Part shown: positions 25,114 to 37,734 of the stretch, piece by piece | How positions within the stretch are numbered: the stretch's first letter is position 1 | Layout: each line of letters starts with the position of its first letter | From: Saururus chinensis | Lineage: Eukaryota; Streptophyta; Magnoliopsida; Piperales; Saururaceae | Length of the DNA: 64,000 nt | Direction: 5' to 3' | NCBI GenBank assembly: GCA_035235625.1 | Contig: CP141141.1 | Span: 43,237,719-43,301,718 of the forward strand | Notes under the pieces: generated by a model | Seen by the model: the letters and a program-made list of their open reading frames with translations, nothing else | The model's database searches: none | Told to the model about the DNA's origin: nothing | Made by a program: the position numbers and the translations under genes

Positions 25114-25463
25114 TATATTAAAATGGTCACTTTTTTTATTTAAAATAAACACTTTTAGTAAGAATATATATATTACTTTGTTTTGAAAATTCTCCATTTG
25201 CATAACACTCTCGGGACGTTCATTAAAATGTTTATGCTCAATATGTACTTGTAAAGAACGGACATCGAACGATATTAATCCGGTTCAATTCTTTAACCAA
25301 TTGCGAGGATCATTTTCATAAAAAAAAACACTGCAAGGAACATGCCCTTTCATGACTGTTGGGATGTATCTTAATGACAAGAACATACTCAGGTGTGTGT
25401 GAGAGAGAGTACATTATTTCTTATACATACGAATTGCATGTTAATGGATTACATTACTTGCTT

Positions 25464-28400
25464 TTAGTCATTCTTTGAGCTTGCAATGCCATTTTTGCTT
25501 ATAAGCGAGGTTCCTATCCTTGTAGCATTAACGTAGTCCTGAAGCGTATGAGGTGGTAATCCAGGTACTAGCAGCCCTAAACCCCTATACAACTTCATAA
25601 ACCATCCTTCTCTGTACTCGCTTCCCTTTACGTATCCAATTACAAAGCTCCGAATGATCTCCCATGCTGCATTCAGGTACTTGAGTGGTGCTCTCCACAA
25701 CGAAAAGTAGTTCTTATTTGGTTCTTCGGCCACAATCTAAATCATGACAAAATTATTACTATCAAATTGCTTGTATGTGTCGGTAGTGTTGCTGGTTGCA
25801 TCTACACTTAGACCCACCAATATTAATGGGAAAATATGCAAGCATTTAAATTATTTAAACATGTACCAGCCCTCCAAGGCTTTGGGGTTGCCCCATGTTG
25901 AGGCAGGAAGCATTTTTATATTTATTTACTAACAATAGGCTCAATATAAGAAATACATGAGAGCCTTTGATATTTGAGATCGATGTAGCACATACTAGCA
26001 TATATTAGTGCATCGTCAATCTCATGGATGAAGGGCTTCCATGGATTTTTTACATTGGGCTCATTGTCGAAAGAGTTTTACATGCTCCATGCTCACCATG
26101 AGTCTAACATAAAGAGTGCCTAAGGACCATTCATTTTTTTAAATTGACAATGCATACACTAGCATATACTAACTCTAACGTGAGTTAGTGTGTGCGCAGT
26201 CGACTTCGTATTAGGTGTTCCTTATGTTGGGGTTCATTATCATGAGTAAGAAATATATAAAGTATAAACCCTTCTCTCATTGTTAGTGGAGAGCATTAAA
26301 AATGCTTATTCCATAGAAGGGGCTAAGAGGAACAAATGTAAACTAATTAACCTAGCTTATTCATTTTTTTTAATGTTGTGTTTATAACTTCAAACAAAAT
26401 TATTAGTAGTAGTAGTACTACTATGATTTTCATTAAAAAAAATTACATGACCGCATAGTGATTTTTTTTGGACAAAAAACGCAGTGATTTAATATCTAAA
26501 ACATTATAAAAATGTCTTAGACGAGGAGCTAGTTTAGAGAGAAAGAGAGTGACCTTCCCATGGTAGCAGCTATCATAGTAGAGGCAGGTCCCAAAATGCT
26601 TGAACAATAGGGTGGAGTTATCATAGGGCAGCCTGGGAACCATGTCATTGCAGTAAACAAAGCGATAATATCCCGTCTCACCCTCCTTCAACACATGCTT
26701 CCTCACAAATTTCCCAAATTTAGCATCTCCTACTCTGGGCTGCCCATACGTGTACACTCCCGTCATCCTCTCCAGAATCCTATCTTCTCCATGCAGGGCC
26801 AGTATCGTCGGAAATAGGATTGCCAATGCACCTCCCAAGCTGTGCCCGGTCACTATGAACCTTGTTTGCTCGTTCTTCTCCAACACTCGCCGGAGCTTCT
26901 CTCTTATGGTGTAGTATGCCGTTGGTGGGGTGGATGGAATTTGGTCGGTGTGTTTTGGCCATCCAGTGATCCTTTGCAGGCCGAGGGCCTTCATGAAGCC
27001 CCCATGGACTGTGCCCACGTCTGGGAGCTCGAACCAAGAGAAGTCCAGGTCCGTGCACCATGCATCTGAATCAAATGGCTCGGTGCCTCTGAAGGCCACC
27101 ACTACCAGGGTGGTGTCCTCAGCCTTGTCGCAGAACATGAAGGCTTGGGTCGAGAATTCATTTTGAAAATCTGCCGGGACACCAATATTATGTGGTTGAA
27201 CTAAACATTTCTGAAATGCATTCGAGCATGAAAGACAGAAAGTAAAACAGAATGGATGTGTACTTAGGAATAAGAGGCAATGGCATGCAACTCCTTACCA
27301 TTCCAACAATTGTAAAACTCCATGAATTCCATCTGCGATTGACAAAAGAAAATTATTAGTTTGCAGTAATTTTGTATCATTATAGTCGGGTTGATGTTGT
27401 AGACCGCCGTTGCAAGTACCTTCCAGTGTTCCTGGACGACTAGTTCGATGAAGGCTTCATTCTCATAGGACAGTTTGGAAGCCATGACCATGAGTGCCGC
27501 AACGTATCTATCGTCCTCATGTTTGATGTCTTTATCTAAGTCCAATCTAAAGTCCAGAAGCCCACTGACTGATCTGTAAGTTGCAGATTTCGGATCTGGC
27601 ATGTTCACTTCTCCTATAATGCAAAAATAATTTTTTGAAAAAAATATTAGAAAGCATACATCTAAAGAACAAGAAAAGTTTGAAACATTTTCAACAGAGA
27701 AAGAAAAAAGAAAACAAGAATAAGTTGGCAATGGGTCGTGTCATTAACATCCAAAGCAAAATGTGAGCGAGCTTCTTTTGCCTTTTCTTAGAAAGAAATG
27801 ACGAATCTTCCATGAATGCGAAAAATTAACGACCACCTTAAGCGATGGCCGCCCTCCGTGGCAAACAGCACCCCACCCGCCCAAGTTCAAATGTCACATC
27901 TAAGGGGAAATATTCTTTCTCCCCCAACCCTCTCGCGGAGGAGATTCCCAAACATGTAATTCATCTTTGTATCCTGGCCCATCAAATAGAAAGAAGTGAC
28001 CTTTACACGATTGATTGGCCGCAGGACTCACCCCTCTCCCTCTCTTTCTCTACCATCAATGCTGGATATAATCACTCTTCTAAATCCCTTCACTAGTGTC
28101 AATGGATGGGTACCCATTTACCTAATTCACCCCACCTTCTAATTTAAAATTCATGGGTCGGTAATTTATACATAGGTAACAAGTAAAATATGCCAGTAAT
28201 TTTACCTGCTTATTTATTAAATAGTTAGGGTATGAATAATTTATTATCAATATTCATTACCTAGGTCATATACATAGCATAATCATTACCCTAATTTAAT
28301 ATACAATTACCTGTATGACCCATATGCTCTCGTTTGGCCATGTTGCCCTTCTTAGGAATAAATATTCTTGTGATAAAATTTATGTAAGTATTTTCTATCA

Positions 28401-31174
28401 ATTGTTCAATCTTACTGTTAGTTAGTATTAAGGTTTAACCCAATGTTATGAATTTTTTATTTTTTTATAAATGTTTCATTTATATGTCATAATTCATTTG
28501 TTGTAAACCAAAGTAGGCAATGTATTGGTTGACATCAATCCTTTCAAAATAGTGTCTTTATATGGATGTGACATCATTGTTGCTTAAGATTATAGGCAAC
28601 CTTCATGTTTAAGCAATTGTAGATGCTACCATGCCTTCAACGAAAATGTCTTGTATATGAAACAACTTGTGCCTTTCATCAAATAAGGTTCATAATTGAT
28701 TTTAAAAAAGTTGAACAATGCTAAGTGATCTAGATTATTATACACATGGATTGAAATCAAAATAGGCTTGTATAGATATACATTTGATTGACATTTAAGA
28801 AAGATATATATTTTGTATATTTTTTTATATTTCTTATTATTTATAAAATTTTATTTATTATTTGGTTGGTTGTTTACCTATTATACATCTGCCTATTACC
28901 CCAATGGGTAATAGATAGGGTATAGGTAAAATTTTATCATACCCTACCCGTTGACAGCCTTACCATTCACAACAAAAATCTCCCAGTTCCTTTAAGTATA
29001 CAACAGGTTCAATAGCAGCAAGTTATTCACATTTCATCTCAATGTGGGGTCTTTAAAACGTGCGCCAGCTAGTATGGTGATCTTAAAAAAAGAAATGGGC
29101 AGAGCTGGAGTCCATTTTGGTGACCCATCACCCATCTTGTTAAGAACATGATGTTCTTAGAAGGTACTTTTTTTTTGTTGAAAACCTTTCCGCGTTATCG
29201 AATCTAAAAGTGTTTATAGCTTTTCTAGACAGTCTATGAACCACAATATGCGTTTGATCTCTTCATTTTGTCTGCCATGAAATGAAGACTATATGGCTTG
29301 AAATGTAGAAGTATTATGTTTTTGGAGATCCTATGGTAGCTCCTTTGAGACTGAATCATTAATACTGTTTCCTAAGAGAGGATTATCTAAATAGAGGCTG
29401 AACTAATAGAGTAAGATTTTTCTTTAAGTGGGCTATGGTGGGGAAATAAATATATAACATCCGGACCATACATCAACAACACGATATTACGATAAAAGAC
29501 AGTCCCTTCATTTGGTCCTAGTAATTCACTCATTTTCAGTTAAATAATCTTATTCTTGCCTGAAAAAAAAAAAGCCATATGGTGATACTATTCCGCAAGC
29601 ATGATATACTGTATTAGAATCAGGGCCGGCTTGAGACAATTGGAGGCCTAAGATGAGATTTTAAGTTTGTTATTTTATATTTAATACAATATTAATATAT
29701 TAATAAAATTAATTTATTTCAAATATATTATTTTTATACTTTGAAATGTAAAATTATTAATTAAGTTATCATATTCAAGTTTTGTTAATAGAAGATATCT
29801 AGCCTACACTGCAGCCATAGGCAGGCTAATGTATCATAGCATGTAGTTAGAACATGACCAGTAGATTGTCCTCTACATTAGTAGCCCTCTTGGCTACTAA
29901 ATTATAGTTAGGGGCTTTGTGTCATACACTAGTAGCACTGCTTACTATCATTTTTATAGTTAAGGCTGCAACACCATAACCCTCTTGCAACTCCAATATG
30001 AGTTTGACGTCCCCTTACTAATATATTACTTTCAAGAGATAATATTTGAATGAGTTCCATTGACATATTCGAATTATCTGCATGCCCTGCTTGGTTAGGC
30101 TATGTGTGGCCAGATATGTCGGGTACAATAAATTTTTCATATTTCAATAATTTCTTTTAAATTATAAAAATATTTAAAAACATACGAAGACCATCATAAT
30201 TGAAACTATACTAAGAAATAAGAATAGTATAAAATAAAATTTTAAATGGAATATAAATTTAATTTTAGAACATGAAAAAAAAACAACCTCAAGAATCAAT
30301 ATAACTCGTTGTTGGGGAGAAAGAGATTGATTGATATCTTGAATATTAAAAATTGAGAGAAATATGAAAGAGTTGTGTAGGAAGAGTTCTCTTTAAAGGT
30401 TTAGTATAAAAAAAGCTAATTTAGCCTAAGGCTAAAGGAGTAAAGGTCTAATATAGAATGTGAAAAATGATATAATGCTTAATAAGTGTACATTAGGGGT
30501 ATGGATAATTTTATGTTAAAACAAAGTAATATATAGTAAGTGATTTTTCTTGTTTGGTGATTAATTTGAGCGTTTTTGGAAAAAATATATATTGAAGTCT
30601 ATGAAGTAGAATTAATATTCAAGATGGCATAAAAAAAGGTAACAATCATAGTAAAACTCTTGGGATAACTATCAAATAAATAAATTTTTAATATAATCTT
30701 ATTGCTTGATTATAAGTTTATAACTATGGGGGTCTTATCTTTTTGTGGTGCCTTAGGCAGCCTAAGCTGCCTAAATGCTCCAGCCGCCCCTGATTAGAAT
30801 AATCAAAAGCCGAAAAGGACGCAGAGCTCGTGAACGACATTCGAGAATCATAATCATTTAAGAGATATGTTACCTCGTATTATATTAGAAATGAGCTTCA
30901 GAAAATTCTGGTTTTCTGTGAGAAGATTGATCCAAAATTCTATCGCAGATCCTGTCCAGGCCATGGGCTTCTTCAGATGCAGTAGAACTTTCTGCGCGAG
31001 AATGGAGATGAATACTAACCATCTTCGAGTAGCTTTAGCTAGCTCTCCCCCATCTTCGACATACGCGTTCTCGCTGATATTGGCCGAAGTCAAGAGTCGA
31101 AACAGGTCTCTTATCCCTCCTTCTTTAGGCTTCAGAAGGAGATAATTGTCCCACAAGTTGTCATCTGAAGCCAT
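25464..31174 (-). CDS. OBL1: Triacylglycerol lipase OBL1-like (class 3 lipase)
   Basis: A serine esterase of the lipase class 3 family. Plant OBL1 hydrolyses acylglycerols at the lipid-droplet surface. Five coding exons: 31174-30874, 27613-27420, 27332-27299, 27170-26554, 25736-25464. All introns are GT-AG. The sum is 1,419 nt (472 aa plus TAA). The start is ATG at 31,174 (MASDDNLWDNYLLLKPKEGG). Exon 3 is only 34 nt. The catalytic triad can be read as Ser about 287 in VTGHSLGGALAI, Asp about 352 in YCNDMVPRLP, and His about 445 in PPHTLQDYVNATR. The oxyanion-side motif VAFRGTEPFD precedes the Ser. A hydrophobic N-terminal stretch (WLVFISILAQKVLL) fits membrane or droplet anchoring. A TATTTAA element lies about 75 bp upstream of the ATG. 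Intron 1 (3.3 kb) contains a hAT element and other repeats; intron 4 contains nested MITEs. The gene looks intact. Confidence 0.93.
25906..26312. repeat. Nested MULE-type MITEs in lipase intron 4
   Basis: The outer left end (GGAAGCATTTTTATATTT at 25,906) pairs with the outer right end (whose complement opens GGAATAAGCATTTTTAATGC, at 26,312). Between them sits a second set of family ends back to back near 26,045-26,100, so one copy appears inserted in or next to another. They lie inside the 0.8-kb last intron of the lipase gene. Confidence 0.55.
28097..28960. mobile_element. Non-autonomous element in lipase intron 1
   Basis: The left end GTGTCAATGGATGGGTACCC and the right end, whose complement opens CTGTCAACGGGTAGGGTATG, form a clear inverted repeat. 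The interior is AT-rich with no coding sequence. Short GGGTAC/GGGTAAT motifs recur near both ends. Probably hAT-type, but the target duplication is not clean. Confidence 0.45.
29621..30792. mobile_element. Non-autonomous hAT transposon with perfect 8-bp TSD
   Basis: The ends CAGGGCCGGC and GCCGCCCCTG (an inverted match at 8 of 10) are classic hAT termini. They are flanked by a perfect 8-bp direct repeat ATTAGAAT at 29,613-29,620 and 30,793-30,800. The 1,172-bp interior is AT-rich and has no transposase. It lies in intron 1 of the lipase gene, 81 bp from the exon 1 splice donor. Confidence 0.85.
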
Positions 31175-31384
31175 GCGAGAGAGAGAGACGCAGTTGAGAA
31201 GGCGTTTAGAGTTGGGAGAAAAAGGTCAGAAAGCGTGAGAGACCAAGCTCTTAAATAGAAAGAAATATTTTGCCCAGATTGATGTGAATTATTTTCGGAA
31301 TGCATTCACGTTTGTAGTGCTTACCTTCAAACTAATATTATACTCCACTAAAATGAATGCTTAAAAAGTTTCATTTATAAAAAA

Positions 31385-31545
31385 TCTGATATATATACTT
31401 TATTTTTTCTATACCATAGCCTTACACTATTTTTATTGGATAGAGAGAAGGTGGGATCCCGGTGATTGAGATTTACTTTTTTCTATCCAAGGCCTATGGT
31501 ATTAATAAAATAGAATAAAAATATTATCTTTTATTTTTAAATGTT
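31385..31545. repeat. Short inverted-repeat MITE
   Basis: The left arm contains TTTTTTCTATACCATAGCC. The right arm is its approximate inverted copy (GGCCTATGGTATTAATAAAA). Inner motifs ATTGGATAGAG and TTTCTATCCAA are also complementary. Similar arrangements with an inner ATTGGAT/ATCCAAT pair appear near 15,230-15,420, 24,440-24,600, 39,070-39,212 and 51,085-51,140. Confidence 0.4.
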
Positions 31546-31712
31546 TGAAGGCTTGTTTAATTAGGTACTGAGACCCAATAGATAGTTCCAAAATGGATTC
31601 AAGGATCTCAATTGGCTCCCTTAAATTCTTATAAAAAGTTGCTTCCTAGCCAGAGGCCTGTCTAATTAGAGCCATTACTGGTGAAACATAATAAGCTTAC
31701 ATTTATATTATC

Positions 31713-31920
31713 TCTCCCTCCTATGTTAATAGTTTAATTGAAATATAGTGATTTGAAATATATTGATTCTTATTTACTGGTGAGACTTACAGCTAAGAAA
31801 ATAAAAATAACTTAATTATAAGAGGCTTTTTAAAGCACTCATCTACTTAAATCGAGCTGGACCTATTATAGGACATTTTTTTCCCAAAAGGAGCTATTAC
31901 TTTGGGCATGGAGGAAGTAT
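31713..31920. repeat. Stowaway-like MITE
   Basis: It starts TCTCCCTCCTATGTTAATAG and ends with the inverted GGGCATGGAGGAAGTA. It is the same family as 24,904-25,113 and lies upstream of the lipase gene. Confidence 0.6.
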
Positions 31921-33293
31921 TTGCTTATCATATTATGCTTATACACTTATATATAGTTATTGAAATTAATTTGACTAACTCAAACTAATCGGAACTAACC
32001 GCTGCCAAACATAATAAAATGCATGTTGCAGTGCTGCCCAAGTGGCATTTCTTTTTACCCAACTATGGTTTATATATGCATGATATATGCAGTACTTGTT
32101 ACCGTTAAGACTACATGTCAACACAAAATTTACCTTTTTGAGGAGAACCATTAAAGAGAATAAGCCAGCCCAGCAATTCACATAGTGCTTCATAGATGAC
32201 GAATTTGAATTTTCGTACTCATTCCAATTGCTTGGAAGGCATGCATTGGGCCCTTCTCAGTTTCTTTCCACTGTGACTTGATATGGGCACTAGATCAGTT
32301 TTGCGTAAACAAATGTAGTTAGCTTTATTAGCATGAAGATTGAATCTTCTCGAGAAAGTGATAAGGTAGCTGTATTTGGGGCATGTTTGGGAGGTTCCGT
32401 GGGAGTTAAGGGAAAGCGCTTTTCCCATAAACTCTTCTTCTCCATCTCAATCTTGAGTTGCGGAGAAATTAATTGTTTTCTTTTGATGTAACATATTACG
32501 TTTAATGAAAGAAATTAATTTTCAGTCTAAAGTGCCTTCCAAACCACGCATGTGAGCCATTGTCAATATTCCCACACCATTTTTTTTTTGTGTTCATGTA
32601 TTATCTTTTAGTTTTGAATGCAACTAAATTCCAAGGAGAAATTTAGCCTGCGCTTCAACTACAGGTGGCTACTGAGGTGCAGCCACCTAGCCGTTAGATC
32701 ATGGCTAGGGGAAAACCAGCCTTGGATCTGAGAGCCAAGAAGCTATGGCTTACTAGCTCGCCTACAACTACAGCTAACTAGGCATGCATCCTCGTGTTCA
32801 AATTATGATTTATCCTGATTGATCATAATGGACCTGTTAGGGGACGTCCAAAGCAACCAAAGTAAAACATACTATTGAGTATAAGTCGAATATTTTTTGA
32901 GTACAAGACACAGTTTTGACGTGAAGCAGTGGGACGACACTCAATTGTGGTGGCTCATCTTAGATCAAGAATTAGACAAGATAAGGAGATTGGGTTGGAC
33001 TTTAGAGTATTTCTAACGACTCTATTTAGCTGCGTGGTAAAACGGAGACACGTGAACTCCAACGCGAGATGCCATTTCCAAATGGCATCCTATGTGGATG
33101 AAATAGCACCCTAATTTGGCACCATTGATCATTTAATTTGGGTGTCATTTCCTACATGAAAATGGTACCCAAGTATAGCGCGCTATTCTTGAAATGGAGA
33201 CGCCCTTTTTTTAATCCCCCCCCCCCCCCTTTCAATTTACCATAAGTTACCATTAAGAGGTTATTTATTTATTTATTTATTTATACCTTCCTG
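31921..33293. other. Intergenic DNA without recognised genes
   Basis: Only short open frames without domains. Simple sequence includes a 14-C run at 33,216-33,229 and a TTTA repeat around 33,260-33,284, directly before the next LTR-like block. Confidence 0.5.
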
Positions 33294-36195
33294 TGTAACA
33301 CCTTGACCCGATATCCGACCTAGACTCGGTGTTCAGGAAACAAAATCTAAGTAAATAAAATTTTCAAAATAAACCAGGAGCGAGATCTCTGTGTGAGAAT
33401 TGTAGCGTTCCTCTATACACTATAGAACTTCAATACTCCACCGCGTGTGGGCTAGAACAAAGCCTATTTTTATAGCTAATTTAGATCGAGCCAATGTTAT
33501 TATAACATTAGATGCCTATGTACTTATCGAATAATATTTATGATGTTATTTCGATAAAATCAGATCTGAACGTAGTTCTGTATAACAGTTAATACATGCA
33601 TCAGACTATATAAAATTATATACATCAAAATACATATATCTGAATATTTAAGCGGAGTCAAACAAAAACCATCTGAGTTCAATAGAAGCTAAAAAATTAT
33701 CAAAAGCAGACATCTCATTCTATCACCAAGCAGAGCAAAATACATAAGAGCAGATTGGATCATATCAGATCACATCATATTAGATCGAAGCATATCAAAT
33801 CAAAACAGAGCATTCTAGAGCACATCGAATTAGAGCAAAACATATCAGAATACATCGGATCAAAGCAAGGTATATAACTTATTTAGCATCCTAAGTTAAA
33901 AACTTCAAATGTACATTGTCATGGGGTCGCCCAGGGAACGACCACTGTGCGGCACACGCGAGGCCAAATAGCCAAGCAAGTAAGCTATTCTTTATTAACG
34001 TCATGGCCTCATGCCATTTGACCAAACGTCCAGCCCGCAAAGCCAAGCAACGAACCCGTCCCAAGGCGGACGTGCGAACGTGCCAAGACTTGCTCTCAAG
34101 CGAGCTGGCCGGAGAGGGACATCTTCTTGAGATGCACTGATCCAACTTAGGCAACTCGGACATCCGAACAATCCATCTTAGCCAAGTGCATGCAAGAGAC
34201 TTTGTATCCAACACGGCCATAAGGCCGGACGGCCACCCGATGAGTCGGAGATCCCCATCCCCCTATCGGATGGGCTCCTAGCATGATAGCTAGCAAGATA
34301 ACCGGCCTTCGTTGTTGTCCGGACAACCTGTTGCAAGGTAAGGCATCATACTAATAGCTTTGTCCATGAAGCTCACCATGTCCCTCCCAATATACCATAA
34401 GAGATTTTTCCTATTTCTCTGGAGTGGCAGCCAAAGTGGTCGTATGGGCATGGTTTCTCCGAATTTCACTAAACTGCCCGAGAACACTCCCAAGGACCCT
34501 CTAACACTATATAGGGAGGAGTGGACATCTTAAGAATCCAAATATGTGTTAGTTGACTATGTGTCCCAACATAGCCAACTATGTGTGTGCATCGTTACGT
34601 GCTTTCTGCGCAACGTTGCACACACATGTTGCACACACATGTTGTGCAACGTTGCGGGTCTTCCCCACAACGCCTGCACACATGATATGCAACACTAAGG
34701 GTAGTTCCCACAATGCATGCACACCTCGTATATAACACATTCCCACTTATGTACGCCCCAGTACGTGTCACGGATAGTCCGCTTCGCTAGGCCCATGACA
34801 ACACCCATTATGTATTAAATCAAAAGGTCATAAATGCTTACTCCCCTAAAGTTCTGGAAGTTCCTTCAAGGTGTTCTCCCCTTCAGGTTCGAGAATGGCA
34901 AGCAAAGCTTCTCTTGCTCCGGAATGTTTATCCCTTTTTCACCCAAAGGTAGTAGACGAAACCTCCACTTACTCAAAGACGTCTCTCTCTCTTTATTTGC
35001 CCATAGATGGCGAATAGAACTTCCCCTTACCTGGGGCATTTCCCTCTCTACGTGCCCGAATGCGACTAGTAAAACCTCCCATTACCTGAAGACGTATTTC
35101 CCTTTGCAGGCTCGATAGCGGCGGACATAACCTCCCCTTACCTAGAGACACTTCTTTCTTAGTGCTCGTAGGTGACATACAAAACCTCCCCTTACGTACG
35201 CGGGGACACTTCTATCTCAGCGCCCGTAGGTGACGGACAAAACCCTCCCTTATCCGAGGATGTTTCTCTCATTATGTGGCCCGTTGGTGGAGGACGGAGC
35301 CTCCCCTTACTTCGAACCACTTCTCTCATCGCAGCCCAACGCGACTGCGGAGGATGGAGCCTCCTCTTACTCTAGGCCGCTTCTCCCTTTTTGGGGCCTG
35401 AGGGCTGCGAAGAGAGTCTCCTCTTGCCCCGAGACGTTCCCTCCCTCTAGGGTCACCAAGTCAAGGAATGGACCATTCTATTGCGTAGATCACCCTCAAT
35501 TAGCTAAGAACATATTTTGAATAGGTGAAATCGGACTCAGAATGAGATAGAAAACTCTCCCATAATTGAATAGCTCTTGGAAGAGTCTGGGAGCATATGA
35601 TAGATCTGCATGCGCACGCGGGCCATGCATTGCACGCTACATAGAGGAAGACGTGGCAAATGCGTGTAGTAGCATGGTGCACATGGCATGTCAGGGTGTC
35701 ACGAGGGGCACTCGCAATGACTCGAGCACCATGCCATGTGGTGCGGCTCTGTGTGCCTGCCAGTGCGATTGACGCCACCTGCTGGCATTAGCACTGATGC
35801 CAGCTAAATTTTCCTCTTCTCAATATTTTATTATATTTTCATATTATTTTATTTAAATATTATTCTAACTTCAAAACGCGTATATTCCTACCTCAAAATC
35901 AGAATAGAGCGTTCTTGGTACTGATGGACTCGTATGAATGACCCCTTCAAAACTAGACCACATAGGGGTAGGTTATATCACACTTTTCAAGTAGGTCCCC
36001 CATGTGGCACTCTTCACAAGGTCATAACTTTCACTTCTGACCTTAGTTTTGCGCGTTCTTTAATTCATTACGCTTGTTACTTTGAACTCTACCCATATAC
36101 AGAGATTTTATCCCAAAAACCCTCTAATTACTACACAAAAATTTATAAATACCACTACCCCCAAGTTAAATATAATAAAAAAATAGGGTGTTACA
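33294..36195. mobile_element. Solo-LTR-like block (2.9 kb)
   Basis: It begins TGTAACACC and ends GGTGTTACA, a perfect 9-bp inverted pair typical of plant Ty3-type LTRs. No gag-pol sequence is inside, so a solo LTR is likely. It contains clustered AGCATATCAGATC-like words (33,660-33,880), a GC-richer middle and a ~57-bp tandem repeat (34,900-35,440). The true right flank is interrupted by the next element. Left flank TCCTG and right flank CTT(TC) do not match, so no target duplication is proven. Confidence 0.6.
34900..35440. repeat. Degenerate ~57-bp tandem repeat inside the LTR
   Basis: The anchor (A/G)CCTCCCCTTAC recurs at about 34,907, 34,961, 35,019, 35,074, 35,130, 35,184, 35,242, 35,299, 35,359 and 35,416, a spacing of 54-60 bp. 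Between anchors each unit has a GAC(A/G)...TTCTC segment and then a (C)CGTAGGTGACGGAC-like segment. About ten units, all diverged. Confidence 0.75.
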
Positions 36196-36198
36196 CTT

Positions 36199-36323
36199 AT
36201 GGGTGCTAATGAGTCGACCAGCTCGTCGAGCAAAGGTGCCTCAACTCGAATATGGCTCGACTCGACTTAGATCAAATAAAACTCAAACTTGGCTCGTACT
36301 CAACTCGAAGTCGAATGAAATTC

Positions 36324-36421
<98 letters not shown>

Positions 36422-37673
36422 ACACTTTATGTATACATATGCACAATTATTAATCCCAATTTATATTTATAACATATACATATATAGCAAATTTATATAT
36501 TATTAATGAATGTATAATGTCTATGTATTGAGTATTGGCTTATATCACACATGATATTTATTTTTGAGAAGTAAACATTTAAAGACATATTATACACATA
36601 TGTCCTCATGTGATATGTATTGAAATTTAGATATATCATAGAAATAAGATTTAATAAAGTATATACATATACAATACAACCGAGTAAAAAATGGGATATA
36701 TTGTCCTACGTATCAAACATATGTCAATCATTAGACAATATGTTATAGTAATATTATTTACTATCTCTCATGTCAAACAAATTATTATATGTCTTTTCAA
36801 ATTTTCTATGGAGACTACTGTTTAAATCCTTATAAATTTGAAATTTACAATAATTTTTAAAATATTTTTTAGCATTGACTCAGGGAGTCTGTTTTTTATT
36901 CATAAGATTAGGGTAAGTTATATTTATTTTTGATGGGTCCAAGATGACAAAACATCGACTCGACTCAGCTCCTTAGCACCCCTACACATTACAAATGATA
37001 TAAATTATTTTGGAGTAAATATTTTAAAGAGACATATTATACATATGTTACATATGTGATATTTACTAAAATTTATATTTATGTATAATAGAAATAAATG
37101 ATATACATTCATATATGATATATCATATACACAAATGTAGTTAACCACAAATGCACTAATTTTTTCATTTTGGTGGTTATAAGATGATACTTGAAGTAAG
37201 AATTGAATACAAAAATTTAGAAAATTTAGGTTCTTAAATAATAAATATTTTTCATAGGTAAGAGTTTGCAAAAGAAGGTTTGGTGCCACATATACATATA
37301 GTATACATGTACTAATAATAATGACATGTTCATACAAAACTATTAAAAAATACATATAATACAAACATATGAACACTTTAATAGTATGGAAGGAGTACAT
37401 ATGTATATACTTAGCCGGATTTGATTTGAGCCAAACTTGTACATAGTCGAAATTTACAAACGAGCCAAATTCGAGTTAAGTCATGTGGTCATTGTATACT
37501 GAGTTCAAGCTCGAGCACAAGTCGAGTTTGTGGTTTCCTTCTTGAGCTGAGCTCGAGCTGGATGATTGGTAGCTCGATCGAGTTTGAGTCGAGCTCGAGC
37601 TAATAACCGAAACTATGAGTTTGAGTTGAGCTAACCCAAAACTCGACTCAGCTCGGCTCGTTAGCACCTCTAC
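36199..37673. mobile_element. MULE-type non-autonomous element with perfect 9-bp TSD
   Basis: The left end ATGGGTGCTAATGAG and the inverted right end (whose complement opens GTAGAGGTGCTAACGAG) are matched termini. They are flanked by the 9-bp direct repeat GTTACACTT at 36,190-36,198 and 37,674-37,682. The subterminal regions are full of GAGCTCGA/ACTCGACTC motifs. An extra internal terminus of the same kind (TTAGCACCCCTAC) occurs at about 36,973-36,985, so a second copy or an internal duplication is present. It holds a (TA)n tract and no transposase. Confidence 0.7.
36324..36419. repeat. (TA)n microsatellite, about 48 units
   Basis: Nearly perfect alternating TA for about 95 bp inside the MULE-type element. 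Translated frames across it are meaningless. Confidence 0.95.
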
Positions 37674-37734
37674 GTTACACTTTCTTTTACCTCTCATTTC
37701 TTTTGTACCATTGGGTCATTTCCCCCCCTCTTCA

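Noticed and set aside
36188..36472. 94-codon frame with a Tyr-Ile repeat
   Set aside because: A direct translation of the (TA)n microsatellite.
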